A stretch of DNA of 64,000 nt from Pseudomonas palmensis (GTDB lineage: Bacteria > Pseudomonadota > Gammaproteobacteria > Pseudomonadales > Pseudomonadaceae), in NCBI RefSeq assembly GCF_017848315.1, contig NZ_JAFKEC010000004.1, positions 124,001 to 188,000 of the forward strand. Reading direction: 5' to 3'. The notes beneath the pieces were generated by a model, which saw nothing but the letters and a program-made list of their open reading frames with translations, ran no database searches and had not been told where the DNA came from. This document shows, piece after piece, positions 35,429 through 43,493 of this stretch; position 1 is the stretch's first letter; each line of letters begins with the position of its first letter. A program made the position numbers and the translations under genes.

Positions 35429-37534
35429 GTGAACCCGGTAATCAAGAAATTCCAGTTCGGTCAATCGACCGTTACCCTCGAGACGGGCCGTATTGCTCGT
35501 CAAGCGTCCGGCGCCGTATTGGTCACCGTCGACAACGATGTCACCGTGCTGGTGACCGTGGTCGGTGCCAAACAGGCCGATCCAGGCAAAGGCTTCTTCC
35601 CCCTGTCCGTTCACTATCAGGAAAAGACCTACGCCGCCGGCAAGATCCCTGGTGGTTTCTTCAAGCGTGAAGGCCGTCCTTCCGAGAAAGAGACCCTGAC
35701 CTCGCGTCTGATCGACCGTCCGATCCGTCCGCTGTTCCCTGAAGGCTTCATGAACGAAGTGCAGGTTGTCTGCACCGTCGTTTCCACCAGCAAGAAAACC
35801 GATCCGGACATCGCTGCCATGATCGGTACCTCGGCTGCGCTGGCCATCTCCGGCATTCCGTTCGAAGGCCCTATCGGCGCCGCCCGTGTCGCTTTCCACG
35901 AAAGCACCGGCTACCTGCTGAACCCGACCTACGAGCAACTGGCTGCCTCGAGCCTGGACATGGTCGTTGCCGGTACCTCCGACGCCGTGCTGATGGTCGA
36001 ATCGGAAGCCAAGGAGCTGACCGAAGACCAGATGCTGGGCGCCGTGCTGTTCGCCCACGACGAATTCCAGGCCGTGATCCAGGCCGTCAAGGAGCTGGCT
36101 GCCGAAGCCGCCAAGCCTACCTGGGACTGGACTGCCAAGGCCGAGAACACCCCGCTGCTGAGCGCCATTCGTGGCGAATTCGGTGCCGCGGTGTCCGATG
36201 CCTACACCATCACCGTCAAGGCCGACCGTTATGCTCGCCTGGGCGAGCTGCGCGAGCAGGTCATCGCCAAGTTCTCCGGCGAAGAAGGCCAGCCGACTGC
36301 CGCTGAAGTCAAAGAGATCTTCGGTGAAATCGAATACCGCACCGTTCGCGAAAACATCGTCAACGGCAAGCCACGTATCGATGGTCGCGACACCAAGACC
36401 GTGCGCCCGCTGAACATCGAAGTCGGCGTGCTGCCGAAAACCCACGGTTCGGCCCTGTTCACCCGTGGCGAAACCCAGGCCCTGGTCGTTGCGACCCTGG
36501 GTACTGCACGTGACGCACAGCTGCTGGACACCCTGGAAGGCGAGCGCAAAGACCCCTTCATGCTGCACTACAACTTCCCGCCGTTCTCGGTGGGCGAGTG
36601 TGGCCGCATGGGCGGTGCTGGTCGTCGCGAAATCGGTCACGGCCGTCTGGCCCGTCGTTCGGTCCAGGCCATGCTGCCGGCCGCCGACGTGTTCCCGTAC
36701 ACCATCCGCGTGGTGTCGGAGATCACCGAATCCAACGGTTCGAGCTCGATGGCTTCGGTCTGTGGCGCTTCCCTGGCCCTGATGGACGCTGGTGTACCGA
36801 TGAAGGCGCCGGTAGCCGGTATCGCCATGGGTCTGGTCAAAGAGGGCGAGAAGTTCGCCATCCTGACCGACATCCTGGGTGATGAAGACCACCTGGGCGA
36901 CATGGACTTCAAGGTAGCCGGTACCGCCAAGGGTGTGACCGCGCTGCAGATGGACATCAAGATCAACGGCATCACCGAAGAGATCATGGAAATCGCCCTG
37001 GGCCAGGCCCTGGAAGCGCGCCTGAACATCCTCGGCCAGATGAACCAGATCATTGGCCAGTCGCGTACCGAGCTGTCGGAAAACGCACCGACCATGATCG
37101 CGATGAAGATCGACACCGACAAGATTCGCGACGTTATCGGCAAGGGCGGCGCAACCATCCGTGCCATCTGCGAAGAAACCAAGGCGTCGATCGATATCGA
37201 AGACGACGGTTCGATCAAGATCTTCGGCGAAACCAAGGATGCTGCAGAAGCTGCGCGCCAGCGCGTTCTGAGCATCACTGCCGAAGCCGAGATCGGCAAG
37301 ATCTACGTCGGCAAGGTCGAGCGCATCGTCGACTTCGGTGCATTCGTCAACATCCTGCCGGGCAAGGACGGTCTGGTTCACATCTCCATGCTGAGCGATG
37401 CTCGCGTCGAGAAAGTGACCGACATCCTGAAAGAAGGCCAGGAAGTCGAAGTACTGGTACTGGACGTGGACAACCGCGGCCGTATCAAGCTGTCGATCAA
37501 GGACGTTGCCGCCGCCAAGGCGTCGGGCGTCTGA
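35429..37534 (+). CDS. pnp: Polyribonucleotide nucleotidyltransferase (PNPase)
   Basis: 3'-5' phosphorolytic exoribonuclease of the degradosome. The 701-residue product has two RNase PH-like domains (N-terminal [20 protein letters not shown]; second half with [20 protein letters not shown]), a KH domain near residues 555-610 ([15 protein letters not shown]) and an S1 domain at the C-terminus ([18 protein letters not shown]). Start is GTG at 35429 after AAGAAGGTAGGA. Confidence 0.98.
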   Translation: MNPVIKKFQFGQSTVTLETGRIARQASGAVLVTVDNDVTVLVTVVGAKQADPGKGFFPLSVHYQEKTYAAGKIPGGFFKREGRPSEKETLTSRLIDRPIRPLFPEGFMNEVQVVCTVVSTSKKTDPDIAAMIGTSAALAISGIPFEGPIGAARVAFHESTGYLLNPTYEQLAASSLDMVVAGTSDAVLMVESEAKELTEDQMLGAVLFAHDEFQAVIQAVKELAAEAAKPTWDWTAKAENTPLLSAIRGEFGAAVSDAYTITVKADRYARLGELREQVIAKFSGEEGQPTAAEVKEIFGEIEYRTVRENIVNGKPRIDGRDTKTVRPLNIEVGVLPKTHGSALFTRGETQALVVATLGTARDAQLLDTLEGERKDPFMLHYNFPPFSVGECGRMGGAGRREIGHGRLARRSVQAMLPAADVFPYTIRVVSEITESNGSSSMASVCGASLALMDAGVPMKAPVAGIAMGLVKEGEKFAILTDILGDEDHLGDMDFKVAGTAKGVTALQMDIKINGITEEIMEIALGQALEARLNILGQMNQIIGQSRTELSENAPTMIAMKIDTDKIRDVIGKGGATIRAICEETKASIDIEDDGSIKIFGETKDAAEAARQRVLSITAEAEIGKIYVGKVERIVDFGAFVNILPGKDGLVHISMLSDARVEKVTDILKEGQEVEVLVLDVDNRGRIKLSIKDVAAAKASGV

Positions 37535-37570
37535 TGATGCAGCAGGGCAGGTAACTGCCCGGTAGTGCCA

Positions 37571-37605
37571 ATGCCCCGTATCGCAGGATACGGGGCATTT
37601 TTTTT
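37571..37605 (+). terminator. Rho-independent terminator of pnp
   Basis: A 12-base-pair perfect stem ATGCCCCGTATC-GCAG-GATACGGGGCAT ending in eight Ts. It closes the rimP-pnp unit and separates it from the convergent large gene. Confidence 0.95.
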
Positions 37606-37609
37606 GCTT

Positions 37610-40600
37610 TCAGCCGGCAGCGCCGGCAAAGCGCCTGCGCCCCAGGTTGGTGATGATCAGGCTCAGCGAGTCGGCGTTGGCCAGGATCAGGTCGGTGCGT
37701 ACCTGCGGATCGCTGTAGAACGCAGTGCGTGCAGCTGCCAGGGTGTTTGTCTTGCTTAGCCGAAAGATCGCGGGCAGGGCTCGTCCATCCTTTTTCCTGA
37801 TATCTCTCCAGATCTTGCTCGAGGTGTCGAAGGTTCTGAACAGCGCCTGGGCGGGGGTGTTGATCGAGAGCCCGTTCTGTTTGTAGCCAAGGATCGTCTG
37901 ATAGGCGATACGCCCGCCCCGCGTGTGCTGGCTGATCTGGTCCGGGAAGGGGGCCGCGGCTTCCACGTAGGCGATATCCACGGTTCGAAGTACCTGGTGT
38001 GACAGCTCGTGTATCAGCGTCGTTGCTTGCTGGTGGGCGAGCAGCTCGATGGCCGGTGGCGTTGCGTAAATCGAAACGTCCCATGGCAGGGTGAACACGC
38101 GCTCGGTGAGAAAGATCCGCTTGCCGGGGTCGTTGTGGTAGGTGAAACCGTAGGTATCGCGCTGATCGGGCATGTTCATGCCCACCACGAGGCGTTTGGA
38201 GGTGACCGTGTCCATCGAGGCCGACAACAGCTCGTCCAGTATCCGCTGGGTATAGTCACGCAGCAGGCGTACTGTCTGGTCTGAGGGAGGGTGGTCGAAC
38301 ACGTTTTGCAAGATGCTCAGTGTTTCGGGCGGCAGGGGCGCCTGGGGCGAAGACAGGTTGAGGTTCTTCAGGCAGGTGTCCAGATAGTGGCGGCTCAAGG
38401 CATGGGCACGCAGTAGCATCTGGTACTTGGTCGGCTGGAGCGCGGCAATGTTCTTCATCCCCGAAGCCAGCGTGGTGTAGCGCAGGGATATGTCTTCGTC
38501 GGCCAGGGCCGTTTCGAAACTGCTGTAGGCCGCACCGCCGCCACGCAAGCCTTCCTGCAGATCAACCTGCCACTGATTTCCCGTTCTTTGCAGCGTGGGC
38601 CCGAGTCGGCCCTGCTTGATGATCTGCCACTGCTGTGCTGGCTTGGCCACTTCATAGACGTGGCCCGCGATCACGCAATAGAAACGCTCGGTACCCGGGG
38701 CGAAATAAAGCCCCAGGGTGGTGTTGCGGACCATGTCCTTGAGTTGCACGTTCTGCGCCTGCAGGTCACTCAGCCGGTTGGGTACCAGGGGGTTGAGCAG
38801 TACCTCGTTCCAGGCAGGGTCCAGTTCCAGTGCAGGCGTGACGGGTGAAGGCTCGTTAGGTGTCTTCCTGCTTATGCTCGAGCCACCTGGGCGCATCATG
38901 ACCAGGCCACTCAGGGCGGTGACGAACTCCGCAAGCGATTCGCCCCAGTTGTGCTGCAAAGCGGCGTTACCGGATGCCTGCAACCACTGGACACTTTGTA
39001 GCGAGCTGAGCATGGCTGCCAGCTTTCCAGGCAGGAAAAACGAACTCTGCTCGATGGCAAGGCCCATTACATAGCGCAGCACATTCCAGTATTCCTCGGC
39101 GGTAGTTACCGTGCGTGCCTTGGTCAGTGCCCGCAGGAATGCCACGTTCTCGGTGAACAGGTAGTCAAGGGCATTGCCTTCGATCTCGCTGCGCACCAGT
39201 TGAACCGCACCGGGGGTGGGCGAGAAATCGAACAGGTCCGATGAGGACCAGAACAAATGGGGGTGAAGAAAGCCGTTGTGGTCGTATCGCGACTGCACCG
39301 TGTCGGGAAGCCGGTTCAGAATATCTCGTTGCAGCTCTGGGTCCGAGAGGATGGCACTGCGCAGTGCGCCCTGGTCCTTGAACTCGAGCAACATCTTGTG
39401 TGGCCGGTAGGCGCAGTACAACACCAGGGGCCCGTCCTGTTCGCCCTGCGGGCCGATCACATACATGCCCCTCACGGTATCGGGGGCGAACCCTTGCTCG
39501 GCCCGTAGCTGCAATTGGCACAGGGTGATCTTCCTGCCCTCGACCAGGTCGCGGGCGAGGGCATCCGGCTTGGCCAGCACATGGGAAAAGTAGTAAAGCG
39601 CCTTGGCCGATAGTTTGTTGTCCAGAAAATGCTGATACCCCTCTTCCATCAGGTAGGCGGTGGATACCAGCGTGTAGCGATGACGGCGTTCGAGGTAGTC
39701 GGGATCCTGCGGGGTTAACTTCTTCTCGAGCAGGGCACGGTATGCACTGGCCACGTCGAGGCGGTCGATCATGTTGCGGATGGTGGCTGCTTCCAGCGCT
39801 TCAGGTGCCATGCCTGGTCGCGTGACGCTGACCTTCATGCTTGTCGCTGTGCCGGTCAACCGGCTGTGGGTCAGGGCGTACTCGCTCAGTGTCTTGGTGG
39901 TGGTGGCCAGGTCCGAGGAAATCGGCGAGGGCGTCTGGCCGGGCATCACCGGGTTGGGGGTGAAGTGCGTGAAGGTGACGGTAATCAGGTCGGGATCGTC
40001 CGGTGCGCTCGGGTAATCCTGGGCGAGCCCTGCCTTGAGCTGCTGGTTGGCGAAGTCGTTGAGCGTTGGGATCGAGAACAGGTAGTTGAACTTGGGGTTG
40101 CTGACACGGGCGCAGGCCTGCACCAGTTGCGCGTAGTTTTTCATTTGCTGCGGTGTCGCGTTGCATAGCCATGCCGGTAGAAGGGTGCGCAAATACTGAA
40201 CCTCGAGGCTGTCGCGTACCCGCTGCAAGGCCCCTTCGAACGGGTGCCTGGCGGCCTGGTTATCGATGAAGCGTTGCAGCAATGAGGTGCCGAGCCTGCT
40301 GCGCAGGGCATAGCCCAGGTAGTAACGCCGGGTTGCAGCACGAAAGCGTGCCGCACTGTGTTCAACAAACGCGAACAGCTCGCTTTGTTCGATGAGGCGT
40401 ACGCTGGGCTGACTGGCACCTGGAAGCTGCGCCAGGGTGTGCCAGTTGCGCAGGTCTTCGGCGTTCACCAGGCTCAGCCACTGATGAAGCTTCTCCGGGT
40501 CGTCGAATGCGCCGGTCATTTCAGAGCGCAAGGCTGCTTCGCTGCTGAATTGACTCAGTGGCTCCAGCGGTGACCAGAGCAACAGGCTGTCATTGTCGGC

Positions 40601-42676
40601 CGTTGCCCGCTGCAGCACGAATGCATCGGCCAGTGGCAGCAGCCCGGCCTTGCCGGGTACCGACAAGCTCAGGCTGTGCAGGCGAATGGCACTGTGCCCC
40701 GGCCGGTCCAATGCTTGCTGCAGCAGGTCGAGCAGCGCGTCATCGATCACGCCGTTCTCGCGGGCTTGCTCCAGTTCGATGCGCAGCAGCGCTTCGTACA
40801 AGCTGCGCATGCTCGTGAGCGGGGACACCACACTGTCCTTCAGGCGCAACCGACCCGTGTCGAACGCCTCGAGTTGTTCAAGGTAGGTCGAGGCAAAGCC
40901 CGCTTTAAGGGTGTCGATCTGTTGCCGGATCACGGGTGCCGACGGCCACGACAGTGGCAAGCCTTGCCGGTCCTGCACCTGCACCTGATCCTGCGGCGCG
41001 TGCTGGTTGCCTGTTTCGCCCAGCTGTTCGAGAAACCTGTCGACCACCGTGCCAGTCTTTTCTGCCCATTTGAGCTGGATGTCCAAGGGGTGCAACTGGC
41101 CGTCGCTGATGGCGTCGAGGCTGGGGGCAAGCATGTCCAGAACACAGGACTGCACCTTCGGCTGGGCGGTGGCCAGGGATTGAAACAGCTGATGCAGTGC
41201 CCTGGCACGGGTGAGGCGCTCCACCAGCGTAACGCTCTGGCTGGGTGGCACGGGCAGCCTCATGGCGACTGCTGGCTGTGCATCGGGCAGCCATCGACCG
41301 TTGACCCCCAGGTGGGTCAGGCGCCTGTCCACCAGCGCGCGCATGTCCAGTGCATCTTCGACCCCGGCCATGGCCGTGCTGCTCTGGGCACCGGGGAAGC
41401 GTAGTGCGTGGGCAAGACGCCGGTTGACCAGTGCGATCAGCGCATCAGCAAGTGCGAGGAACATCGGTTGGCCGACCTCGACCAGCCTGACCACAGGCGT
41501 CGCGCTGGTTTGCAACTGCTCCCAGTCATCGCGGCTGATCGAGGCGGGGCAAGCAGGTTGTGTGAGCAGGGCCTGGCAATGCCGTTCAAGGGCGGCCTGA
41601 TCGGCGAAGTGTTGGAACCCGGTTCGTGTGCTGAACAGGAACACCCCCTTGCTGGTATCGGTCGGTTGCTGCAGGGCCAGGCTGTCGGCCAGCAGCACCG
41701 TCCTACCCATGTCCTGAGCCGCTGGCACCAACGCCAGGCTACACACCCGCAAGGCGCCCAGGTCGGGGATCAGCGCTTCACGCAGCCATTGCAGCTGAGG
41801 GGTGTCGATGCGTTGTTCATTGGCCGCTCGCAACAGCGTACGACAGTAGTTGTCGGCAAGGCCAAGAGCCAGGGCTTCGCGGTTATCGCTGCCCACGTCG
41901 TTGTCGACACTGCTCCAATAGCTTCGCAGGGCCTGTGCAAAGGCCCCCGGAACGGCCTTGGCAGTGCTGGCAAGGGCCTGCTCGCAGGCGAGTGGGTCGG
42001 GCGTGTCGTGCGTTGCGGTGCCATCGCGTACGAAGCGGCGCTTCAGGTCGATGCCCAGTGGCTGGCCGCTGAACGCGTCCAGTGCAACATCGGCCAGGGC
42101 CTGCGTGTGCACCACGCTGGCGTTACTGGCAATGACCTGGACCCGTTGTTGCGCGATGTCGTCGACGCCCTCCAGCAGCGTCGAGAAGGCTGTGCTCAAG
42201 CAACTGTCGAGAACACCGGTCAGGGTGGGCAGTTTGGCCAGCCCGCCGGATTGCCCCCGCAGCAGATCGATTTGCTGTTGCATCAGGTGGTGTGACCACC
42301 GCGTGAACACGGCATCGCTCAGGTTCACGAACTGCAGCGGTTCGCTCGGCACGCCCAGGTGAGTCAGCTGTGCCTGCAGGGCACTTTCAAGCTGTTGCAG
42401 CGTGTTGAAGCCCTGTACGCCATGCAATGGGCTGTACAGGTAGGTCGCCTCAAGCAGCGGGTCGCGCTGATGAATGACCAGGCAATTGGCAGACAGTGGC
42501 TGCAGGTTGCCTGTCACCTCCACCCGCATGCTCGCCGGCAGGATCGTTTGATCGGCCAGGCGACGCAGCCACCGCGCTTCGATGATGCTCAGGCTCAGGT
42601 CGCGCTGTGCGGTCTCCAGCGCGGTGATGAAGCCTGCGCTCAAGGTGCCGGGCTCAAAGTAGGGCATCACGATCAT
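37610..42676 (-). CDS. Giant DUF6543/dermonecrotic-toxin-like protein with HELSH metallopeptidase motif
   Basis: A 1,688-residue protein without signal peptide or clear transmembrane segment. Residues about 833-902 (LPAWLCNATPQQ, then LNDFANQQLKAGL and DPDLITVTF) resemble the repeat unit of Pseudomonas proteins annotated as dermonecrotic-toxin/DUF6543. Residues 1341-1380 (YEVAKPAQQW... LQEGLRGG) also fit that family. Four diverged copies of one module appear near residues 60-105, 313-375, 668-735 and 1082-1120 (LYSPLHGVQGF, FSTRTGFQHF, LLWSPLEPLSQF, LYCAYRPHKMLLEF, each followed by an ALE/ALR helix). At 1556-1570, HELSH followed by RTVDIAY looks like an aspzincin (M35-like) zinc site, with Asp1567 as third ligand. 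Start at 42676 has AGGAA upstream; MPYFEPG at 42667 is an alternative. No adjacent immunity or secretion gene. Toxin or effector function is inferred only. Confidence 0.75.
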   Translation of the reverse strand: MIVMPYFEPGTLSAGFITALETAQRDLSLSIIEARWLRRLADQTILPASMRVEVTGNLQPLSANCLVIHQRDPLLEATYLYSPLHGVQGFNTLQQLESALQAQLTHLGVPSEPLQFVNLSDAVFTRWSHHLMQQQIDLLRGQSGGLAKLPTLTGVLDSCLSTAFSTLLEGVDDIAQQRVQVIASNASVVHTQALADVALDAFSGQPLGIDLKRRFVRDGTATHDTPDPLACEQALASTAKAVPGAFAQALRSYWSSVDNDVGSDNREALALGLADNYCRTLLRAANEQRIDTPQLQWLREALIPDLGALRVCSLALVPAAQDMGRTVLLADSLALQQPTDTSKGVFLFSTRTGFQHFADQAALERHCQALLTQPACPASISRDDWEQLQTSATPVVRLVEVGQPMFLALADALIALVNRRLAHALRFPGAQSSTAMAGVEDALDMRALVDRRLTHLGVNGRWLPDAQPAVAMRLPVPPSQSVTLVERLTRARALHQLFQSLATAQPKVQSCVLDMLAPSLDAISDGQLHPLDIQLKWAEKTGTVVDRFLEQLGETGNQHAPQDQVQVQDRQGLPLSWPSAPVIRQQIDTLKAGFASTYLEQLEAFDTGRLRLKDSVVSPLTSMRSLYEALLRIELEQARENGVIDDALLDLLQQALDRPGHSAIRLHSLSLSVPGKAGLLPLADAFVLQRATADNDSLLLWSPLEPLSQFSSEAALRSEMTGAFDDPEKLHQWLSLVNAEDLRNWHTLAQLPGASQPSVRLIEQSELFAFVEHSAARFRAATRRYYLGYALRSRLGTSLLQRFIDNQAARHPFEGALQRVRDSLEVQYLRTLLPAWLCNATPQQMKNYAQLVQACARVSNPKFNYLFSIPTLNDFANQQLKAGLAQDYPSAPDDPDLITVTFTHFTPNPVMPGQTPSPISSDLATTTKTLSEYALTHSRLTGTATSMKVSVTRPGMAPEALEAATIRNMIDRLDVASAYRALLEKKLTPQDPDYLERRHRYTLVSTAYLMEEGYQHFLDNKLSAKALYYFSHVLAKPDALARDLVEGRKITLCQLQLRAEQGFAPDTVRGMYVIGPQGEQDGPLVLYCAYRPHKMLLEFKDQGALRSAILSDPELQRDILNRLPDTVQSRYDHNGFLHPHLFWSSSDLFDFSPTPGAVQLVRSEIEGNALDYLFTENVAFLRALTKARTVTTAEEYWNVLRYVMGLAIEQSSFFLPGKLAAMLSSLQSVQWLQASGNAALQHNWGESLAEFVTALSGLVMMRPGGSSISRKTPNEPSPVTPALELDPAWNEVLLNPLVPNRLSDLQAQNVQLKDMVRNTTLGLYFAPGTERFYCVIAGHVYEVAKPAQQWQIIKQGRLGPTLQRTGNQWQVDLQEGLRGGGAAYSSFETALADEDISLRYTTLASGMKNIAALQPTKYQMLLRAHALSRHYLDTCLKNLNLSSPQAPLPPETLSILQNVFDHPPSDQTVRLLRDYTQRILDELLSASMDTVTSKRLVVGMNMPDQRDTYGFTYHNDPGKRIFLTERVFTLPWDVSIYATPPAIELLAHQQATTLIHELSHQVLRTVDIAYVEAAAPFPDQISQHTRGGRIAYQTILGYKQNGLSINTPAQALFRTFDTSSKIWRDIRKKDGRALPAIFRLSKTNTLAAARTAFYSDPQVRTDLILANADSLSLIITNLGRRRFAGAAG

Positions 42677-42813
42677 GGCGTTTCCTGCAGCGGGGGACCC
42701 GGTTCATCCGGCTCACGACGCCTGCCACGTTAGAGGGTGCCCTGTTGCAGGCAGTGGTACATATTGCAACGCCCGTTGGATTCCCGGGCATGGGTGCGGC
42801 GGTATTTTGTGAA

Positions 42814-42859
42814 CATGCAACTTGCACGCGCATCCATCGCAAAGCATGCAATGTGCACG
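42814..42859. promoter_or_regulatory. Tandem palindromic activator sites (candidate UAS)
   Basis: Two related 15-base sites, CATGCAACTTGCACG (42814-42828) and CATGCAATGTGCACG (42845-42859), begin 31 bases apart, about three helical turns. The first contains the perfect palindrome TGCAA-C-TTGCA. They lie 65-110 bases upstream of the sigma-54-type promoter, the usual place for an enhancer-binding protein. The site does not match NtrC (TGCACC-N5-GGTGCA) or CbrB (TGTTAC-N14-GTAACA), so the activator is unknown. Confidence 0.6.
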
Positions 42860-42882
42860 ATGGGATATTTTTTGGTGATTTT

Positions 42883-42895
42883 TAAGCTGTTGATT
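42883..42895 (-). promoter_or_regulatory. IHF-type binding site
   Basis: AATCAACAGCTTA on the minus strand matches the IHF consensus WATCAR-N4-TTR at every position. It lies in an A/T-rich stretch between the tandem palindromes and the -24/-12 element, where IHF would bend DNA for sigma-54 activation. Confidence 0.6.
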
Positions 42896-42921
42896 TTTAA
42901 AGGTTTTATTTTTTATTCGGG

Positions 42922-42937
42922 TTGGCACAGCTTCTGC
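42922..42937 (+). promoter_or_regulatory. Sigma-54 (RpoN) promoter of the BON-domain gene
   Basis: TTGGCAC-N5-CTGCA keeps the GG and GC dinucleotides exactly 10 bases apart and differs from the consensus TTGGCAC-N5-TTGCA at one position. Predicted transcription start near 42949, about 54 bases before the start codon at 43003. Confidence 0.75.
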
Positions 42938-43002
42938 ACTATCCCTGTTACCTGCTGCCAGGAATGACGGCGCAGACCTTTCGAAAAACAGGAGTGTCTC
43001 GT

Positions 43003-43356
43003 ATGAAGAAGTTCGCTATTGCTGCTGCTACTGCCACCGCGCTGACCCTGACCATGGCTAACGCCGCCTTTGCAGCCCAACCTGCATCGCAAGCACCGAT
43101 GATGCTGGCTGCTGGTGAAATGACCAAGGCCAAAGAAGAAACTTCCGATACCTGGATCACCACCAAGGTCAAAGCCGACCTGGTCACCGAGAAAGGCATC
43201 CCGGGTACCGACATCAAGGTCGAAACCAACAAAGGTGTGGTTTCCCTGTCCTCGACCACCGCGATCACCGAAGCGCAGAAAACCACTGCGGTGAACATCG
43301 CCAAGAAAATCAAGGGCGTGAAAGCCGTTTCGGCTGATGGCCTGAAAGCCGAGTAA
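43003..43356 (+). CDS. Periplasmic BON-domain protein (OsmY-like)
   Basis: A 117-residue exported protein. Residues 1-24 form a Sec signal peptide (MKKFAIAAATATALTL...ANAAFA). One BON domain fills residues about 45-115 (DTWITTKVKADLVTEKG, GTDIKVETNKGVVSLSS, AVNIAKKIKGVKAVS). OsmY has two BON domains, so this is a single-domain relative. BON proteins are thought to bind phospholipid membranes or help envelope stability. The ATG at 43003 follows AGGAGT. The frame is open back to 42922 but that part is promoter. Upstream signals suggest sigma-54 control. A homologue is next to pnp in other pseudomonads. Confidence 0.92.
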   Translation: MKKFAIAAATATALTLTMANAAFAAQPASQAPMMLAAGEMTKAKEETSDTWITTKVKADLVTEKGIPGTDIKVETNKGVVSLSSTTAITEAQKTTAVNIAKKIKGVKAVSADGLKAE

Positions 43357-43416
43357 GCGTTTCGCTCGCTGATCCTGACGGTTCATGCGAAAGGCCACAC
43401 GGAGGTGGCCAACCCT

Positions 43417-43450
43417 AAAGCCCCGGCGCAGTCAGCCGGGGCTTTTCTTT
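43417..43450 (+). terminator. Terminator after the BON gene
   Basis: An 11-base-pair stem AAAGCCCCGGC / GCCGGGGCTTT with a 7-base loop, then TCTTT. It is also A-rich on the other side, so it may end the convergent minus-strand gene too. A second, smaller GGCCAC/GTGGCC hairpin lies at about 43393-43410. Confidence 0.85.
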
Positions 43451-43493
43451 GTGCGCTGGAACACTGGCCTGGCGTCAGTGCTCCCCGCCAGCC

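Noticed and set aside
37610-42676. Contact-dependent inhibition, Rhs or RTX system
   Set aside because: The large gene lacks Rhs YD repeats, haemagglutinin repeats and RTX nonapeptides, and has no transporter or immunity partner next to it.
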